Shown: positions 17,109 through 24,851 of the stretch, one piece after another
Layout of the letters: each line of letters begins with the position of its first letter
Position numbering within the stretch: the first letter of the stretch is position 1
Origin: Thermaerobacter marianensis
GTDB lineage: Bacteria > Bacillota > Sulfobacillia > DVGY01
Direction: 5' to 3'
DNA: 56,396 nt
Assembly (NCBI GenBank): GCA_020724425.1
Contig: DYGY01000013.1
Coordinates: 1-56,396, forward strand
Program-made: the position numbers and the translations under genes
Notes under the pieces: generated by a model
What the model saw: only the letters and a program-made list of their open reading frames with translations
What the model was told of the DNA's origin: nothing
Database searches by the model: none

Positions 17109-18845
17109 TTAGAATCTGGCTGTGTATGAGGTGTGTAGCAGATGATGGGACTTTTCTCCTAACGGTTTACCTAGATACTCTTTATATAGCTCTTTTACCA
17201 CAGGGTTTTCATGGGATTTACGGATTGGCATGTTCCTATCTACTTCATAGATTGCCTTAATTCTTTCTGCTCTGATTTCATTGGTGGTGGGAATTGGTTG
17301 ACCTCCTCCACCGATGCAACCACCGGGGCAGGCCATGATCTCGATGAAGTGGTAGTCAGCTAGGCCTTGTTTCATAGCATCAAGGAGTTTTCTAGCATTA
17401 CCTAGGCTGTGCGCTACTGCTAGTTTGATGGTGAGTTCACCAATTTGAACGTCTGCTTCTTTGATTCCCTCTAGTCCTCTGACATCTTTAAACTCTAGCT
17501 CTGCAAGTTCTTCAGTGGTTATTAGTTCATAGGCGGTTCTTAGGGCTGCTTCCATGACACCCCCTGTAGCACCAAAAATTGCTCCTGCTCCGGTGCTGAT
17601 TCCAAGTGGCAGGTCATAGTTCTCTTCTGGTAGTTTCTTGAGATCGATACCACTGGCTCTTAGCATCTGGCCTAGTTCTCTGGTAGTGAGTACGGCATCC
17701 ACATCCTGGTAACCTGAATCATTCATTTCTGGTCTATCTGCTTCAAACTTTTTGGCTGTACAGGGCATGACTGATACCACATAGATGTCTTTGGGGTCTA
17801 GTCCGGTTTTTTCAGCGTAGTATGATTTTGCTAAGGCTCCAAACATTTGCTGTGGTGATTTGCAGGATGAAAGATGTGGCAGAAATTCTGGGTAGTAGTG
17901 TTCGATGAATTTGATCCAGCCGGGACTACAGGATGTGATGAGTGGCAGGGTCTTGCTGCCTGTGATTCGTTCGATGAGTTCGCTTCCTTCTTCAACAATT
18001 GTTAGATCAGCTGTAAAGTCGGTGTCAAATACCTTAGTGAAACCAAGTCGTCGTAGCCCAGCTACTAGTTGACCGGTGACAATACTGCCTGGGGCAAGAT
18101 TAAATTCTTCACCGATAGATACTCTAACAGCCGGTGCTGTTTGCACAACAACATGTTTGTCGGGACTGCTAAGTGCCTGCCAGACTCTATCGATATGGCT
18201 ATTCTCTGTTATTGCTCCTACGGGACAGGCATGGATACATTGCCCACAGAGTGCACAGGCAAGATCACTCAATGGCAGTTCATATGGTGTACCAATTATT
18301 GTTTCAGAACCTCTGTTGATAGGTTGTAATAGGCCAACTCCCTGTACTTCATTACAGGTATATACACAACGACGGCAGAGAATGCATTTATCTGGTTCTC
18401 TAACAATTGAGGGTGTGGAATAATCTTCTAAGAGATTCTTCTTTAGATGAGGGAAGGAGATTTCTCTGATACCGAAAGTATTTGCTAGTTCTTGGAGTTC
18501 ACAGTTTAGATTTCGTGCACATTCTAGACAGTCCTTTGGGTGTCTTGCCAGAATTAGTTCTAGATTGGTCTTACGAACCTCTCTTATCAAAGGTGTATTA
18601 GTTCTAATATTCATACCCTCAGAGACTTTAAGAGTACAGGAGGTCTGTAGGGTTTTTGCTCCCTCCACCTGTATTACACAGATCCTACAGACCCCTTTTA
18701 CATCTTGATCAGGATGGTAGCAGAGTGTGGGGATGGAGATACCTGCTTGCTTAGCAGCCTCAAGTACTGTTAGATCTCTAGGAACATTAAGCTCTATACC
18801 ATCAATGTTGATGGTAACCTGTTCTATAGCTTTGCTGATGGCCAT
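17109..18845 (-). CDS. hndD: NADH-linked [FeFe]-hydrogenase catalytic subunit
   Basis: This subunit reduces protons to H2 with electrons passed along iron-sulfur clusters from the NuoF/NuoE-like subunits. Domains in order: a plant-type [2Fe-2S] ferredoxin (Cys42, 53, 56, 70), a His-Cys3 [4Fe-4S] motif (HPKDCLECARNLNC), two [4Fe-4S] sets (CILCRRCVYTC and CALCGQCIHACP), the H-cluster domain with TSCSPGW, MPCTAKKFE and ACPGGCIGGGG, and the small-subunit-like tail. It has 578 residues, the size of HndD/HydA-type multimeric hydrogenases. The whole active-site set is intact. It is the third gene of the operon, 1 nt after the NuoF-like gene. HndD naming follows Desulfovibrio; hydA is also used. Confidence 0.95.
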   Translation of the reverse strand: MAISKAIEQVTINIDGIELNVPRDLTVLEAAKQAGISIPTLCYHPDQDVKGVCRICVIQVEGAKTLQTSCTLKVSEGMNIRTNTPLIREVRKTNLELILARHPKDCLECARNLNCELQELANTFGIREISFPHLKKNLLEDYSTPSIVREPDKCILCRRCVYTCNEVQGVGLLQPINRGSETIIGTPYELPLSDLACALCGQCIHACPVGAITENSHIDRVWQALSSPDKHVVVQTAPAVRVSIGEEFNLAPGSIVTGQLVAGLRRLGFTKVFDTDFTADLTIVEEGSELIERITGSKTLPLITSCSPGWIKFIEHYYPEFLPHLSSCKSPQQMFGALAKSYYAEKTGLDPKDIYVVSVMPCTAKKFEADRPEMNDSGYQDVDAVLTTRELGQMLRASGIDLKKLPEENYDLPLGISTGAGAIFGATGGVMEAALRTAYELITTEELAELEFKDVRGLEGIKEADVQIGELTIKLAVAHSLGNARKLLDAMKQGLADYHFIEIMACPGGCIGGGGQPIPTTNEIRAERIKAIYEVDRNMPIRKSHENPVVKELYKEYLGKPLGEKSHHLLHTSYTARF

Positions 18846-18846
18846 A

Positions 18847-20112
18847 TCATATCCCCCTTTCTGAATAGGAGAGGAATTCTTCTTTAAAGTGCTTAATAGC
18901 TGAGGATATTCCTAGAGAGGCTGTTTGCCCTAAGGGGCAGAGTGATGTTTGCACCATGGATACTGATAATCTCTCTAAGAGTTCTAGGTCTTTTTCTGAG
19001 GATTTCTTTGAAAGAATCCTGCCTAGAATTTCCTTTTGTTGCAGAGTCCCTTCCCGGCAGGGGGTACACTGACCACACGATTCATGACAGAAGAATTTAG
19101 CAAGTGAATATGCTGTTTTGATAATGGAACGGCTTTCATCAAGAACTAGGATAGCTCCTGAACCTAAGGAGAGACCTTTTACCGCTAGTGAATCAAAATC
19201 CAGTGATATATCAAGGTAGTCGGGGGAAAGACAGTGCCCAGCGGCACCACCTAGTTGAATCATTTTGAGTTTTTCCTCTGAAGATATGCCTCCAGCAACT
19301 TCATAGATTAGTTCTCTTAGGGTAGTCCCTAGGGGTAGCTCGATCGCACCAGGTCTAGCAACATCCCCACTTAAGGTGAAGATCTTTGTTCCCGGTGAGC
19401 ATTCGGTACCTATTTCTTTAAACCAGTCAGCTCCCCTATTAACTATTAACGGTATATTAACTAGTGTCTCCACGTTATTTATTACCGTAGGTTTACCAAA
19501 AAGACCTGACTCAGTGGGATAGGGTGGTTTAATTCTTGGTTCTCCTCTTTTTCCTTCTAGGGATTCAAAGAGAGCAGTTTCTTCTCCACAGACATAGGAG
19601 CCAGCTCCGATACTAATTTCTAGGTCAAAGTCAAAGCCTGAACCAAGAATGTTAAGGCCAAGATAACCTGATTGCTGAGCTTTTTCAATGGCGTTTTGCA
19701 ACCTACGGATGGATAGGCGATATTCATCTCGGATATATATATAGCCCTTGTTGGAACCAATGGCATAGCCTGCAATAGTTAGGGCTTCAATTAGGCTGAA
19801 GGGGTCTCCTTCCATGAGAATGCGATCCTTGAAGGTACCAGGTTCTCCTTCATCAGCATTACAGATTACATATTTGGCATCACTTTGGGTGTTAGCAGCA
19901 AAGTACCACTTTAAACCGGTGGGGTATCCAGCTCCTCCTCTTCCCCGTAACCCTGAGTCCCTGATAATGCTAACTATTTCTTTAGGTTTCATTGTCAGGG
20001 TTTTCTTGAGTGCCTCATATCCATCTGTTTTCAGATACTCTTCAATACTTTCAGGGTCTATCTTATCAATATTCCTAGTTATATTTCTTAAAGCTAAAGG
20101 GGAATCAATCAT
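18847..20112 (-). CDS. hndC: NADH dehydrogenase (NuoF-like) subunit of hydrogenase
   Basis: This flavoprotein binds NADH and FMN and feeds electrons to the hydrogenase. NADH-binding GLRGRGGAGYPTG lies near residue 54, the FMN-binding segment NADEGEPGTF near 84, and the [4Fe-4S] ligands CGQCTPCREG near 345. At 421 residues it resembles plain NuoF/Nqo1. It lacks the N-terminal thioredoxin-like domain and the C-terminal two-cluster ferredoxin domain seen in many electron-bifurcating HydB/HndC subunits of about 600 residues. A non-bifurcating NADH-only enzyme, as described in Syntrophomonas wolfei, is therefore a reasonable inference. It overlaps the upstream NuoE-like gene by 4 nt. Confidence 0.92.
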   Translation of the reverse strand: MIDSPLALRNITRNIDKIDPESIEEYLKTDGYEALKKTLTMKPKEIVSIIRDSGLRGRGGAGYPTGLKWYFAANTQSDAKYVICNADEGEPGTFKDRILMEGDPFSLIEALTIAGYAIGSNKGYIYIRDEYRLSIRRLQNAIEKAQQSGYLGLNILGSGFDFDLEISIGAGSYVCGEETALFESLEGKRGEPRIKPPYPTESGLFGKPTVINNVETLVNIPLIVNRGADWFKEIGTECSPGTKIFTLSGDVARPGAIELPLGTTLRELIYEVAGGISSEEKLKMIQLGGAAGHCLSPDYLDISLDFDSLAVKGLSLGSGAILVLDESRSIIKTAYSLAKFFCHESCGQCTPCREGTLQQKEILGRILSKKSSEKDLELLERLSVSMVQTSLCPLGQTASLGISSAIKHFKEEFLSYSERGI

Positions 20113-20576
20113 TGTTTGACCTCCTCTCGCAGATGATACCTTGATAGAATCTCACCGATGTCTGAGGGTTTAACGTTGGTATAGGTATCACCATTAACCA
20201 TCAGTGCAGGTCCTTTGTCACATTGTCCAAGACAGCTAGAAAATTCTAGAGAAAATTTTCTGTCCCTAGTTGTTTCTCTAGGAATGATACCGAGTTCTTC
20301 CCAGATGGCTGTTAGAATCTCTTCCTTGTCTTGTAACTCACACGAGGGGCTTTCACAGATACGAATTACATACTGTCCTTTTTCTTTAGTTGTTAAGAGG
20401 CTGTAGAAGGTTGCGGTGGCATAGATTTGACTCAAAGGTATACCTGTTTCTTTAGCAAGTTTTTTTAGGACCTGCTTTTGCAGATAGCCAAATTCTGTTT
20501 GCAGCTGTTTGAGCATTGGCAGTAGATTACCTCGATGCAGTCTTGCAATCTCCTCAATACGGAGATCTTTATGCAT
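20109..20576 (-). CDS. hndA: NuoE-like [2Fe-2S] thioredoxin-fold subunit of hydrogenase
   Basis: This is the first gene of the hydrogenase operon. The 155-residue protein has the helical N-terminus and thioredoxin-like [2Fe-2S] domain of NuoE. The four ligand cysteines fall in CESPSC and CLGQCDKGPA. GAGGAGGT precedes the ATG, and the stop overlaps the NuoF-like start (ATGA). A Rex-type palindrome lies 20 nt upstream of the start codon, pointing to NADH/NAD-responsive control of the entire operon. Confidence 0.93.
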   Translation of the reverse strand: MHKDLRIEEIARLHRGNLLPMLKQLQTEFGYLQKQVLKKLAKETGIPLSQIYATATFYSLLTTKEKGQYVIRICESPSCELQDKEEILTAIWEELGIIPRETTRDRKFSLEFSSCLGQCDKGPALMVNGDTYTNVKPSDIGEILSRYHLREEVKQ

Positions 20577-20595
20577 AATTCCACCTCCTCAAGAA

Positions 20596-20615
20596 TATGT
20601 GAAAGGTTTCACATA
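20596..20615 (-). promoter_or_regulatory. Rex operator in hydrogenase operon leader
   Basis: A perfect inverted repeat, TATGTGAAA-GG-TTTCACATA, closely matches the Rex consensus TTGTGAAnnnnTTCACAA. It lies between the candidate -10 (20643-20648) and the ribosome site of the first gene, a position suited to blocking transcription. Rex represses fermentation and hydrogenase genes at low NADH/NAD ratio in many Bacillota. No rex gene is in this window. Confidence 0.82.
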
Positions 20616-20642
20616 ATTGAGCAAAAAAATATTGCCTATTCC

Positions 20643-20648
20643 ATTATA
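20643..20648 (-). promoter_or_regulatory. Candidate -10 of hydrogenase operon
   Basis: A consensus TATAAT on the minus strand lies 28 nt upstream of the Rex palindrome. The -35 at 17-18 nt spacing (TATCTG or CTATCT) is weak, which would suit a regulated promoter. Confidence 0.5.
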
Positions 20649-20738
20649 GCCCTACCAGATAAATACAGATAGTGTCCGGATGGGCTAGTTTTTTTATGAG
20701 CAAGAGGTAGAATATAGTACTTATACTAAAGGAGGGGT

Positions 20739-22583
20739 CTAGCCCCTCCTCTCTTTGTAAGCCAAAAGGCGTGATGCGTTGAGGATAACTAAGAGAACAC
20801 TGATTTCATGGATAAGCATTCCTGAACTTAAGAATACGACACCGGCAAGTACACCTATAAGGAGTGAGAATACAACAGCTACTGCAAAAGATACATTGAT
20901 ACTAATGTTCCTAAGGGTTGCTCGACTAAGACCGATAGCATAGGGTATCTTGTCTAACTTATCTTCCATTAGGGCGATATCTGCTGTCTCGATAGCTACA
21001 TCACTACCGATACCTCCCATGGCTATACCAATGTCGGCCTGGGCCATTGCTGGAGCATCGTTAATACCATCGCCAACCATGGCAACAGTATGGCCAGCCT
21101 TTCTATATTCATCAAGAATTCTTAGTTTGTCTTCAGGGAGCAGATCAGCTTTCACTTCAGTGATACCAACTATACTGGCAATGTGCTGGGCACTACGCTT
21201 GTTGTCCCCTGTGAGCATAACTATACGTTTGATACCCTGTTTTCTAAGTCTTGCTATTACTTCTTTAGCTTCATCTCTGACGGTATCTGCTATACCGATA
21301 ATGCCTTTAATCTGACCTCCTGCAGCTACAAGAACAGCGGTCTCTCCTTTGGTTTCCATAGCTTCTAGGTCTTCTGATACTGAGGTTGTATCAAGTTCAT
21401 TATCTTCTAGGAGCCTCCTATTGCCAACAAGAATCTCTTGACCATCTAGTGTAGCTATAACACCCTTACCAGGTACGATTAAGAAGCTATCCATAGCTGG
21501 TAGAGGGTTTGTATCTCCTGATTCCTTATATGCTTCCTTGATGGCTCTGGCAAGGTGATGTTCAGAACCCTCTTCAGCAGCGTTGGCTATCCTTAGCACC
21601 TCTATTTCACTTGTGTTACCTAGACCTTGGATATTAGTAACCTGAGGTAGACCTTTGGTTAAGGTACCTGTCTTATCAAAGAAAACAGCATCTACCTTAC
21701 CAGCCCGTTCTATGTGTTCTCCACCTTTAATCAGGATGCCATTGCGAGCACCATTACCAATACCTGAGACAATGGAGATTGGGGTGGCAATAACTAGTGC
21801 TCCAGGACAGGCAATTACCAGGAGAGTTAAAGCCAACTTAGCATCTCTTGTTATAGCATAAGTGATGATACTTAAAGCAATGACTGCTGGTGTATAGTAT
21901 TTGGCAAAGCGTTCGATAAAGCGCTGGGTCGGCGCCTTACTATCCTGAGCCTCTTCAACTAGTGAAATTATACGGGCAAAGGTGGTATCCTCCCCAACCC
22001 TCTTGGTTTCAACCTCCAGATAACCTGTTTCACAAATTGTACCGCTATATACTTCACTTCCTGGTTCTTTGCTAACAGGCATGCTTTCACCGGTGATACT
22101 TGCCTGATTTACATAGCCATCTCCCCTGATGACAATACCATCTACAGGGAGCTTTTCACCCGACCTCACAATTACTGTTTCCAAAACCCTGACCTCTTCT
22201 GCAGGAACAATAATTTCCTCACCATCTCTTCGGACTGAAGCGGTCTTGGGTGTAAGATCAATTAGGGACTGCAAAGCGTTTCTAGTTTGAGTAATTGCTC
22301 GGGCCTCTAGATAGGCACCAAAGGCAAAGAGAAAGGTTACAACTGCTGCTTCCCAATACTCCCCGATAATAATTGCTCCAATAGCTGCAATACTGACTAA
22401 AAGGTCAATACCAATGACCTTGAATTTTAGTGCAAAAAATGCTCTTTTAGCAATCGGGTACCCAGCAATTACTGCGGCTAAAATCATTGCCGCTGCGTTT
22501 AGTTCCATTAAGCCTAATTTACCAAACAACCAGCCTAGAGTAATCAGTGAACCTGAAGATAGAATAACTAATAGTTTGTTCAT
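20739..22583 (-). CDS. P1B-type heavy-metal translocating ATPase with CPG membrane motif
   Basis: This 614-residue membrane pump couples ATP hydrolysis to transition-metal transport. TGES is at 164-167, the phosphorylated Asp in DKTGTLT is residue 303, and TGDN and GDGINDAP follow. It has no metal-binding domain of its own; a separate 70-residue HMA protein is encoded 15 nt upstream. The transmembrane metal motif is CPG (259-261) rather than the usual CPC or SPC, and the HP motif reads SEHHLA (340-345) rather than SEHPLA. Substrate metal is therefore uncertain. A weak ribosome site suggests coupling to the HMA gene. An inverted repeat (20729-20749) overlaps the stop but has no clear T-run. 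Confidence 0.88.
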   Translation of the reverse strand: MNKLLVILSSGSLITLGWLFGKLGLMELNAAAMILAAVIAGYPIAKRAFFALKFKVIGIDLLVSIAAIGAIIIGEYWEAAVVTFLFAFGAYLEARAITQTRNALQSLIDLTPKTASVRRDGEEIIVPAEEVRVLETVIVRSGEKLPVDGIVIRGDGYVNQASITGESMPVSKEPGSEVYSGTICETGYLEVETKRVGEDTTFARIISLVEEAQDSKAPTQRFIERFAKYYTPAVIALSIITYAITRDAKLALTLLVIACPGALVIATPISIVSGIGNGARNGILIKGGEHIERAGKVDAVFFDKTGTLTKGLPQVTNIQGLGNTSEIEVLRIANAAEEGSEHHLARAIKEAYKESGDTNPLPAMDSFLIVPGKGVIATLDGQEILVGNRRLLEDNELDTTSVSEDLEAMETKGETAVLVAAGGQIKGIIGIADTVRDEAKEVIARLRKQGIKRIVMLTGDNKRSAQHIASIVGITEVKADLLPEDKLRILDEYRKAGHTVAMVGDGINDAPAMAQADIGIAMGGIGSDVAIETADIALMEDKLDKIPYAIGLSRATLRNISINVSFAVAVVFSLLIGVLAGVVFLSSGMLIHEISVLLVILNASRLLAYKERRG

Positions 22584-22598
22584 CTTTATACCAACTTT

Positions 22599-22811
22599 CT
22601 AGCGCCTACCAATGACCTTGTAACCAGCTTTTTCTACCAATCTCTCTAGTTCCTCTACGGTTATGACCTCGGGGTCAAACTCAATCTTGACCTTGCTGCT
22701 TGTAAAGAGTACTTCAGAGACTAGTACACCCTTGGTTTGTTTTAGGATGCTCCCTATTTTGCTAGCACAGGATGGACAGGATAGTTGTTCTAACTGTAAT
22801 GTAACTTTCAT
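22599..22811 (-). CDS. HMA-domain metal-binding protein (metallochaperone)
   Basis: This 70-residue protein is a single heavy-metal-associated domain with a ferredoxin-like fold. The metal site is CPSC (Cys12, Cys15), preceded by QLS where most family members have a GMT-like sequence. AAAGGAGGT precedes the ATG. It probably serves as the detached N-terminal domain or chaperone of the P-type ATPase encoded next, which itself lacks an HMA domain. The upstream intergenic region holds TTGATA and ATTAAA 17 nt apart, a possible promoter. Confidence 0.85.
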   Translation of the reverse strand: MKVTLQLEQLSCPSCASKIGSILKQTKGVLVSEVLFTSSKVKIEFDPEVITVEELERLVEKAGYKVIGRR

Positions 22812-22933
22812 ATTGGCACCTCCTTTTGGTTATATTGTATTCGCCTTTTAATATTTAACATATGATGTATATCAAAATTTGGCACATACTTTAACTCTAA
22901 ATGAAATATCTAGTATTGAGAGGAGTGAGGCCG

Positions 22934-23662
22934 GTGATTGTTAATCTTGGTCCTAGTATGCGCAAACGTATCTATATTCTTCTGATTCTCTTCCTGATTG
23001 GTTTAACTGCTAGGGTTGGTCTTTTCTTAATTGAGGACACTGACTTAGTGACTGGGAAGCTTTCACCGGTTCGTCAGGGTCCTAATGACAGAGATGTAGT
23101 AGCTCTAACCTTTGATATACCCTGGGGTGAACAGCATCCTCTTGATATTCTTGATCTTCTTTTTAGAGAGAGTGTCAGGGCGACGTTTTTTGTTTCTGCC
23201 TCTTGGGCAGCAACTCATGCCGATATCGTTAATAGGATGCTAGATGAAGGTCATGAGATAGCTAGCAGAGGTGATCGTCAGGTCAATCTTAGTAGGTATC
23301 CTTTAAGCTACATTGAGCAAGACTTGACCCGAGCAAGAGAAACCACAGAATCAGTTACGGGTCAGGCTCTGGTATACTTAAGACCGGCAACAGGAGAATT
23401 CTCTGATGACTATCTTTTAACTGCAATCAGTCAGGGCTATCAGGTTGTTCTTTGGACTGTTGATTCAGAAGACTATCTCAATCAGGGAACAGATAAAATT
23501 GTTAGCAGAGTTCTTAAAGGAATTAAACCAGGTGCCATTATCCGCTTTTCCGCCACAGACACTACCCTATATACCCTTAGTTCCTTAGAACAGGCCATAC
23601 CGGCAATTAAGGATAAAGGGTATGGTTTTGTCACTCTTTCAGAACTATTTTCCGGAAACTAA
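22934..23662 (+). CDS. Degenerate polysaccharide deacetylase-like protein
   Basis: The fold is that of the NodB/carbohydrate esterase 4 family: a signal-anchor helix, LTFDIPWG where active enzymes have TFDDGP, ATFFV, a GHEIA turn, LRPATGEF and a final VLWTVDSEDY motif. The second Asp of TFDD is Ile, and the HxxxH-type histidine pair after GHEI is missing (SRGDRQVN), so the zinc triad is not complete. It is probably catalytically inactive or altered. GTG 22934-22936 is chosen because GAGGAGTGAG lies about 8 nt upstream. At 242 residues it resembles sporulation-associated PdaB/YlxY-type proteins, but the exact group is unclear. Confidence 0.7.
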   Translation: MIVNLGPSMRKRIYILLILFLIGLTARVGLFLIEDTDLVTGKLSPVRQGPNDRDVVALTFDIPWGEQHPLDILDLLFRESVRATFFVSASWAATHADIVNRMLDEGHEIASRGDRQVNLSRYPLSYIEQDLTRARETTESVTGQALVYLRPATGEFSDDYLLTAISQGYQVVLWTVDSEDYLNQGTDKIVSRVLKGIKPGAIIRFSATDTTLYTLSSLEQAIPAIKDKGYGFVTLSELFSGN

Positions 23663-23688
23663 GCATACAATTCCTATGTATTCCCCCC

Positions 23689-23738
23689 AAGGGAAAGGTC
23701 TTTCCAGGGATCACCTGAATCTGACCTTTCCCTCTTTT
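23689..23738. terminator. Bidirectional intrinsic terminator
   Basis: AGGGAAAGGTC (23690-23700) pairs perfectly with GACCTTTCCCT (23723-23733) and is followed by CTTTT on the plus strand. It lies between two convergent genes and can serve both. Confidence 0.75.
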
Positions 23739-24801
23739 ACCTTAACCAGAAGGTCTTTTTGATGGAACGGTCTGCAATTAGGGCACTCCTGCCTAAAACC
23801 TCCCCTTGATAAATGACAGAAATACTTCCTAGGGTCTGGCCGGCTTCAACCGGTGCATTAAGTGTTTCCAAAGCAGAAATGACTACCTTGAGATCATCCC
23901 TAGAGTCTTTAGGGTAGCTAATCCAGATAGGTTCCTTGGTTAGCAAACGCAGATATTGTCCTGATACCAGACGAGTAGTGACATGTTGATACTGCTCAAT
24001 ATATAGTTCTGTAGTATACTCATCAAAACCCCAGTTCAAAAGGGTATAGCTTTCATTCCACCGATTAGGACTATCTAATACAATCGCTAGGAGATGCTGA
24101 TTACCCTGTTTCCCTGAAGAAACAAGACATTGTCCTGCAGCACTGGTGGTACCGGTTTTTAAACCATCAACCCAGTAATATCGTAAAAGCCTATTGGTAT
24201 TGGTTAGAGGTAGTCTATCAAGGTCTCCATCCTGACCCCTATCAAAGAAGATGGTCTGGTTTTTTGTAGCGGCAAAACGGCGAATGACTGAATCATCAAA
24301 GACAGCAAGACTGATTCTGGCTAAATCAGCCACACTCACATAGTGGTCTTTTGCTGTTAATCCATGGGGATTAACAAAATGACTACTGGTATTACCTAAA
24401 CCTAGAGATCTTGTGTTCATTAACCAGGAGAAATTAGCTACTGAACCGGCCATGTGCTCAGCAATGGCTACAGCTGCATCATTACCAGACTTAATCATTA
24501 GTCCAGCTAAAAGATCTTCTAAAGGAAGCCTGTCATCTGTATGCAGGCCCATACTTGAACCGGGTGTATATGCTGCCTTCTTTGATACCGTTACTGTATC
24601 AGAAAGATTGCCAAGCTCTGATACCAAAAGAGCTGTAAGCAGTTTGGTTGTGCTTGCTGGATGCATAGCTTCTTCAGTGTTTTTTTCAAAAAGAACTGTC
24701 TGACTCTCGATATCAATGAGAATAGCGCTGTCAGCTCGGATATTGGGTGTTGCTTCAATAGGTTGAGCAATGAGTAACATGAGGGTTAGGATTATCCACA
24801 T
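23737..24801 (-). CDS. D-alanyl-D-alanine carboxypeptidase (peptidase S11)
   Basis: This secreted S11 penicillin-binding protein trims the terminal D-Ala of peptidoglycan stem peptides. After a signal peptide (about residues 1-18) come SxxK (STTK, Ser50-Lys53), the SGN motif in MIKSGNDAA, and KTG in DGLKTGTTS. A C-terminal beta domain is present, but no amphipathic anchor helix is evident at the end. ATG 24799-24801 is used, although GTG three codons upstream is possible. The start region is unusual: the ribosome site AGGTG is inside the 3' arm of the rodZ terminator and the T-run abuts the ATG. Confidence 0.88.
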   Translation of the reverse strand: MWIILTLMLLIAQPIEATPNIRADSAILIDIESQTVLFEKNTEEAMHPASTTKLLTALLVSELGNLSDTVTVSKKAAYTPGSSMGLHTDDRLPLEDLLAGLMIKSGNDAAVAIAEHMAGSVANFSWLMNTRSLGLGNTSSHFVNPHGLTAKDHYVSVADLARISLAVFDDSVIRRFAATKNQTIFFDRGQDGDLDRLPLTNTNRLLRYYWVDGLKTGTTSAAGQCLVSSGKQGNQHLLAIVLDSPNRWNESYTLLNWGFDEYTTELYIEQYQHVTTRLVSGQYLRLLTKEPIWISYPKDSRDDLKVVISALETLNAPVEAGQTLGSISVIYQGEVLGRSALIADRSIKKTFWLR

Positions 24802-24842
24802 AAAAAACACCTGCCTTAAGCTTATAATGCTTAGGACAGGTG
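24802..24842 (-). terminator. rodZ terminator overlapping the next gene's start region
   Basis: On the minus strand a 14-bp stem with one internal mismatch (CACCTGTCCTAAGC with GCTTAAGGCAGGTG, 7-nt loop) is followed by six T that run directly into the ATG of the carboxypeptidase gene. The AGGTG used for translation is in the stem, so the hairpin would both end transcription and hide the ribosome site. Confidence 0.85.
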
Positions 24843-24851
24843 CTAGTTATT

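Noticed and set aside
20729-20749. AGGAGGGG/CCCCTCCT inverted repeat at the P-type ATPase stop
   Set aside because: The stem is good but only three T follow on the minus strand, so I did not list it as a terminator.
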